A stretch of DNA of 64,000 nucleotides from Sulfurimonas sp. (lineage in GTDB: Bacteria; Campylobacterota; Campylobacteria; Campylobacterales; Sulfurimonadaceae): assembly GCA_028044295.1 (NCBI GenBank), contig JAOFSE010000003.1:1-64000 (forward strand). Reading direction: 5' to 3'. Under the pieces are notes generated by a model, which was given only the letters and a program-made list of their open reading frames with translations, did no database searches and had not been told where the DNA came from. Positions 61,616 through 64,000 of the stretch are shown here, one piece after another. A program made the position numbers and the translations under genes. Position 1 is the stretch's first letter. The number at the start of each line of letters is the position of its first letter.

Positions 61616-62059
61616 TTAGCTTCTTTCTTTGGTGCCGCTATGATAGCTGGTGCCTTTGCTTACTTCAACTATAAATTTTCAGAATATAAATTCATAAACT
61701 TTAAAGAATGGGTTTTTTATGAAAAAAAAGATATCTTTAAACCATCTCAAGAGAAATATGTAGTTGTATTTTATAGCTCAAAAGATAAAGAGACTGCTTC
61801 GCTACTATCTAAAACAAAATTACCACTTCCCATTTTAGCTATTGACTACTACAATGAAGTTTATGAAAATACTTCAAATACTACATTTGTGAGAGCAGGT
61901 ACTAAAACGTCCTTAGACTTCATACAAAGATTTAATATCTATCAGTCTCCATCTATATTTTTTATAAAAAAAACAAAAGACTCTATTTATAAACAAGATA
62001 GTATGATACATAAGCTAGATAATTTAAAAGAATTATCCAAACAAATAAACACTTTATAA
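61574..62059 (+). CDS. Membrane-anchored thioredoxin-fold protein without cysteines
   Basis: 161 residues from GTG. One membrane helix (about 10-32), then a thioredoxin-like domain: strand EKYVVVFYSSKDKE, where the CxxC would sit is SKDKE, and SPSIFFIKK carries the cis-Pro. No cysteine anywhere, so it cannot do thiol chemistry; a binding or scaffold role is inferred. The GTG start has no clear ribosome site but keeps the membrane helix whole; an ATG at 61640 would cut it. It lies between trxA and trxB. Confidence 0.72.
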   Translation: MSKGGKSLFSLSTLLASFFGAAMIAGAFAYFNYKFSEYKFINFKEWVFYEKKDIFKPSQEKYVVVFYSSKDKETASLLSKTKLPLPILAIDYYNEVYENTSNTTFVRAGTKTSLDFIQRFNIYQSPSIFFIKKTKDSIYKQDSMIHKLDNLKELSKQINTL

Positions 62060-62071
62060 AGGAAACAATAA

Positions 62072-63013
62072 ATGATACTTGACTGTGCAATTATTGGTGG
62101 AGGACCGGCTGGACTTACTGCAGGATTATACACCACACGTGGTGGCTTAGAAAATGTAGTAATGTTTGAAAAAGGTATGCCTGGTGGTCAAATAATGAAC
62201 TCATCTGAGATTGAGAATTATCCTGGTGCAACTGGTGAAATCAGTGGTATGGACTTAATGATGACATGGCCCGAGCAATGTCAAAGATTTGGTTTAGTTC
62301 ATGAAATGGTAAATGTTACTAGAGTTACAAAAAAAGATGATACTTTTACAATTCATAAAGAAGATGGATCAATATCAGAAGCACATAGTGTTATCATAGG
62401 TACTGGTTCATCTCCAAGACGTGCAGGTTTTAGAGGAGAAGATGGGTTTTTTGGAAAAGGTGTTAGTACCTGTGCTACATGTGATGGATTTTTCTATAAA
62501 GGAAAAGAAGTTGCAGTTGTTGGTGGTGGGGATACAGCTTTAGAAGAGGCTTTATATCTAGCAAAAATATGTTCCAAAGTATATATAATACACAGACGTG
62601 ATACTTTTCGTTCAGCTCCCAATACTATTGAAAGAGTCAAAAAAGTAGAGAATATTGAGCTTGTGCTCGATTCTGTTTCAGATGAAGTTTATGGAGATAG
62701 TACTGGTGTACTTGGGATTCGTGTTAAAAATAAAAATGATGAAATTCGTGATATCGTAGTACCGGGTGTTTTTACATTTGTAGGTAATGATGTTAACAAT
62801 GAAACTCTTATTCAAGAAGATGGAACTTTCCTTTGTGACATGAATGAACAAGGACAAGTAATCGTAGATATTAGTATGGCTACATCATTAGATGGCCTTT
62901 ATGCAACTGGTGATATGCGTATTTCAGCTCCAAAACAAGTTGTTTCAGCGGCAGGGGATGGAGCTGTTGCGGCTCTTCAGGCAATAGCCTATGTTGATGA
63001 GTTACTAAATTAG
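62072..63013 (+). CDS. trxB: Thioredoxin reductase
   Basis: 313 residues, low-molecular-weight flavoprotein: GGGPAGL (FAD), redox CATC (Cys134, Cys137), [15 protein letters not shown] (NADPH) and the C-terminal [17 protein letters not shown] precedes the ATG. Third gene of the trx cluster. Confidence 0.96.
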   Translation: MILDCAIIGGGPAGLTAGLYTTRGGLENVVMFEKGMPGGQIMNSSEIENYPGATGEISGMDLMMTWPEQCQRFGLVHEMVNVTRVTKKDDTFTIHKEDGSISEAHSVIIGTGSSPRRAGFRGEDGFFGKGVSTCATCDGFFYKGKEVAVVGGGDTALEEALYLAKICSKVYIIHRRDTFRSAPNTIERVKKVENIELVLDSVSDEVYGDSTGVLGIRVKNKNDEIRDIVVPGVFTFVGNDVNNETLIQEDGTFLCDMNEQGQVIVDISMATSLDGLYATGDMRISAPKQVVSAAGDGAVAALQAIAYVDELLN

Positions 63014-63065
63014 TTCAAAGTAAAAATTTGATACTATTCATAAAATATATTTAAGGCTATAACAA

Positions 63066-63833
63066 ATGGTAAGAGTTGGTGTTTTTGGTGCAAACGGTAG
63101 AGTTGGAAAATTAATAATAGATGATTTAAAAGCGACACAAGATATAAGCTTAACGGCTGTATATGTAAGGAATGAGTTAAACTTTTCTATAGACCCATCA
63201 GTTATGGTTACTACAGATTTAAAATCATTTTTAAACTCATGTGAAATTGTTATAGACTTTTCACTTCCTGATGCTTGTGAAGCACTACTAGAAGCTGCTA
63301 TCGAAACTCCGAGACCATTAGTTATTGGAACAACTGGCTTAAATACACATCAACTCAACTTATTAAAAGAAGCTAGTCTTAAAATGCCTATTTTATATGC
63401 GACAAATATGTCTTTAGGTGTAGCCCTATTAAATAAGCTTGTTTATCAAGCATCTGCTGCACTTGAAGGTTTTGATATAGAAATTGTTGAGATGCATCAT
63501 AAACATAAAAAAGATGCACCAAGTGGAACTGCTTTAACTCTAGGAGAGTCTGCTGCAAATGGTCGTGGACTTGATTTAGATAAAGTTAGAGTAAGTGGTA
63601 GAGATGGGAATATTGGTGAAAGAAGCGAAGATGAAATAGCTGTAATGGCTCTTCGTGGTGGTGATATTGTTGGTCGTCATACCGTAGGTTTTTATAATGA
63701 TGGTGAATTTATTGAGTTAAATCATACTGCTACAAGTAGAAATACTTTTTCTAAAGGTGCAATCCGTGCTGCCTCATGGTTAGCAAGTCAAGAACAAGGT
63801 CTATACTCTATATCTGATTGTTTAGAACTATAA
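63066..63833 (+). CDS. dapB: 4-hydroxy-tetrahydrodipicolinate reductase
   Basis: Lysine/diaminopimelate step, 255 residues. NAD(P) motif VGVFGANGRVGKLI, catalytic EMHHKHKKDAPSGTAL, and GFYNDGEFIELNHTATSR. AAGG nine bases before the ATG. Independent promoter not clear; may read through from trxB. Confidence 0.96.
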   Translation: MVRVGVFGANGRVGKLIIDDLKATQDISLTAVYVRNELNFSIDPSVMVTTDLKSFLNSCEIVIDFSLPDACEALLEAAIETPRPLVIGTTGLNTHQLNLLKEASLKMPILYATNMSLGVALLNKLVYQASAALEGFDIEIVEMHHKHKKDAPSGTALTLGESAANGRGLDLDKVRVSGRDGNIGERSEDEIAVMALRGGDIVGRHTVGFYNDGEFIELNHTATSRNTFSKGAIRAASWLASQEQGLYSISDCLEL

Positions 63834-63861
63834 AATCAACTATATTTTACCTTTAGTTGAG

Positions 63862-63867
63862 TATAAT
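63862..63867 (+). promoter_or_regulatory. -10 box of purF
   Basis: TATAAT within TTGAGTATAATTCG (63857-63870), the same 14 bases as the rpsB promoter on the other strand at 5302-5315. The purF start is about 38 bases downstream. Confidence 0.6.
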
Positions 63868-63905
63868 TCGATAAATAATTTACGAACTATTTCGAGGAGA
63901 AAAAT

Positions 63906-64000
63906 GTGCTAGAAGATGTTAATGAAAAATGTGCTGTTGTAGGAATTTTTGGTCATGAAGAGGCTTCTAAACTAGCTTACTTTTCACTACATGCACTTCA
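63906..64000 (+). CDS. purF: Amidophosphoribosyltransferase PurF (N-terminal part)
   Basis: Start GTG at 63906, six bases after GAGGAG. Residues LEDVNEKCAVVGIFGHEEA: Cys9 would become the N-terminal catalytic nucleophile after cleavage of an eight-residue propeptide, as in PurF glutamine amidotransferase domains. The gene runs off the right edge after about 31 codons. An ATG at 63904 overlaps the GTG but reads ATG-TGC-TAG, a two-codon frame. Confidence 0.88.
   Translation, partial: MLEDVNEKCAVVGIFGHEEASKLAYFSLHAL

Noticed and set aside
1..64000. tRNA, rRNA, CRISPR arrays, IS elements, att sites
   Set aside because: Looked for cloverleaf-like segments, regularly spaced repeats and transposase motifs in all gaps; none seen. 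The palindrome is too short and scattered for CRISPR.

Overview
The window is chromosomal DNA from a Campylobacterota bacterium (the former Epsilonproteobacteria), most like Sulfurimonas or a close relative. This rests on several things: low-GC coding with Campylobacterota-style extended -10 promoters (TGnTATAAT, no obvious -35); a 14-gene nuo operon with the non-canonical NuoE/NuoF-position proteins known from Helicobacter and Campylobacter, followed directly by a PflA-like TPR protein; a Helicobacter-type CheZ beside a U32 peptidase; a DUF3373-type porin; and an MqnP-type prenyltransferase of the futalosine menaquinone route. No rRNA, tRNA, CRISPR array, prophage or insertion sequence was seen.

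Layout. 1-5150 (minus): an acidic receiver-like protein cut by the left edge, fliR, a LolD-like ATPase, an NDH-2-like flavoprotein, tsf and rpsB. 5486-7084 (plus): a large porin. 7139-12865 (minus): bcp, a DUF420 protein, DedA, murG, ftsW, two conserved proteins of unknown function and mqnP. 12932-13834 (plus): miaA. 13824-19552 (minus): a sensor kinase with an HD-GYP response regulator, and pflA. 19581-33541 (minus): nuoA-nuoN. 33719-38086 (minus): a AAA+ ATPase, a FadL-type porin, nfo and a lipoprotein. 38168-40394 (plus): a Y-family polymerase and an orphan DUF234-type nuclease-like protein. 40387-41526 (minus): a J-domain protein and a parvulin. 41606-44257 (plus): modA, a TOBE protein, modB and modC. 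44260-48851 (minus): the three-gene AmmeMemoRadiSam set, an APC permease and a TIGR01777 epimerase-like protein. 49109-49563 (plus): two small genes of unknown function. 49594-55821 (minus): a RecD2-like helicase, mutY, a type II restriction-modification pair that looks inserted, and glyQ. 55888-60260: a periplasmic DsrE-like protein (plus), then DUF89, DUF3972, purE, U32 peptidase and cheZ (minus). 60351-64000 (plus): a PHP phosphatase, trxA, a cysteine-free thioredoxin-fold protein, trxB, dapB and the start of purF.

How the parts work together. The nuo operon encodes a proton-pumping complex I whose electron-input module lacks NuoE and NuoF as normally known, so it probably takes electrons from ferredoxin or flavodoxin. 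NADH may instead be oxidised by the NDH-2-like flavoprotein at 2035-3234, and MqnP helps make the quinone. FliR, PflA and CheZ belong to flagellar motility and chemotaxis. ModABC supplies molybdate for molybdoenzymes that lie outside the window. Bcp, TrxA and TrxB make up a thiol-peroxide defence.

The most unusual signals are these: (1) a palindrome, YTACATGTR with core TACATGTA, counted by eye at about 25 sites, mostly inside genes and confined to two of the three reading frames; (2) the 'NuoF-position' protein is recognisably a shortened paralogue of the C-terminal half of the adjacent NuoG, not a NuoF; (3) a cysteine-free thioredoxin-fold protein between trxA and trxB whose start codon lies in a nested RNA hairpin; (4) a group of probably leaderless genes; (5) CheZ with CheY-binding-like peptides at both ends.
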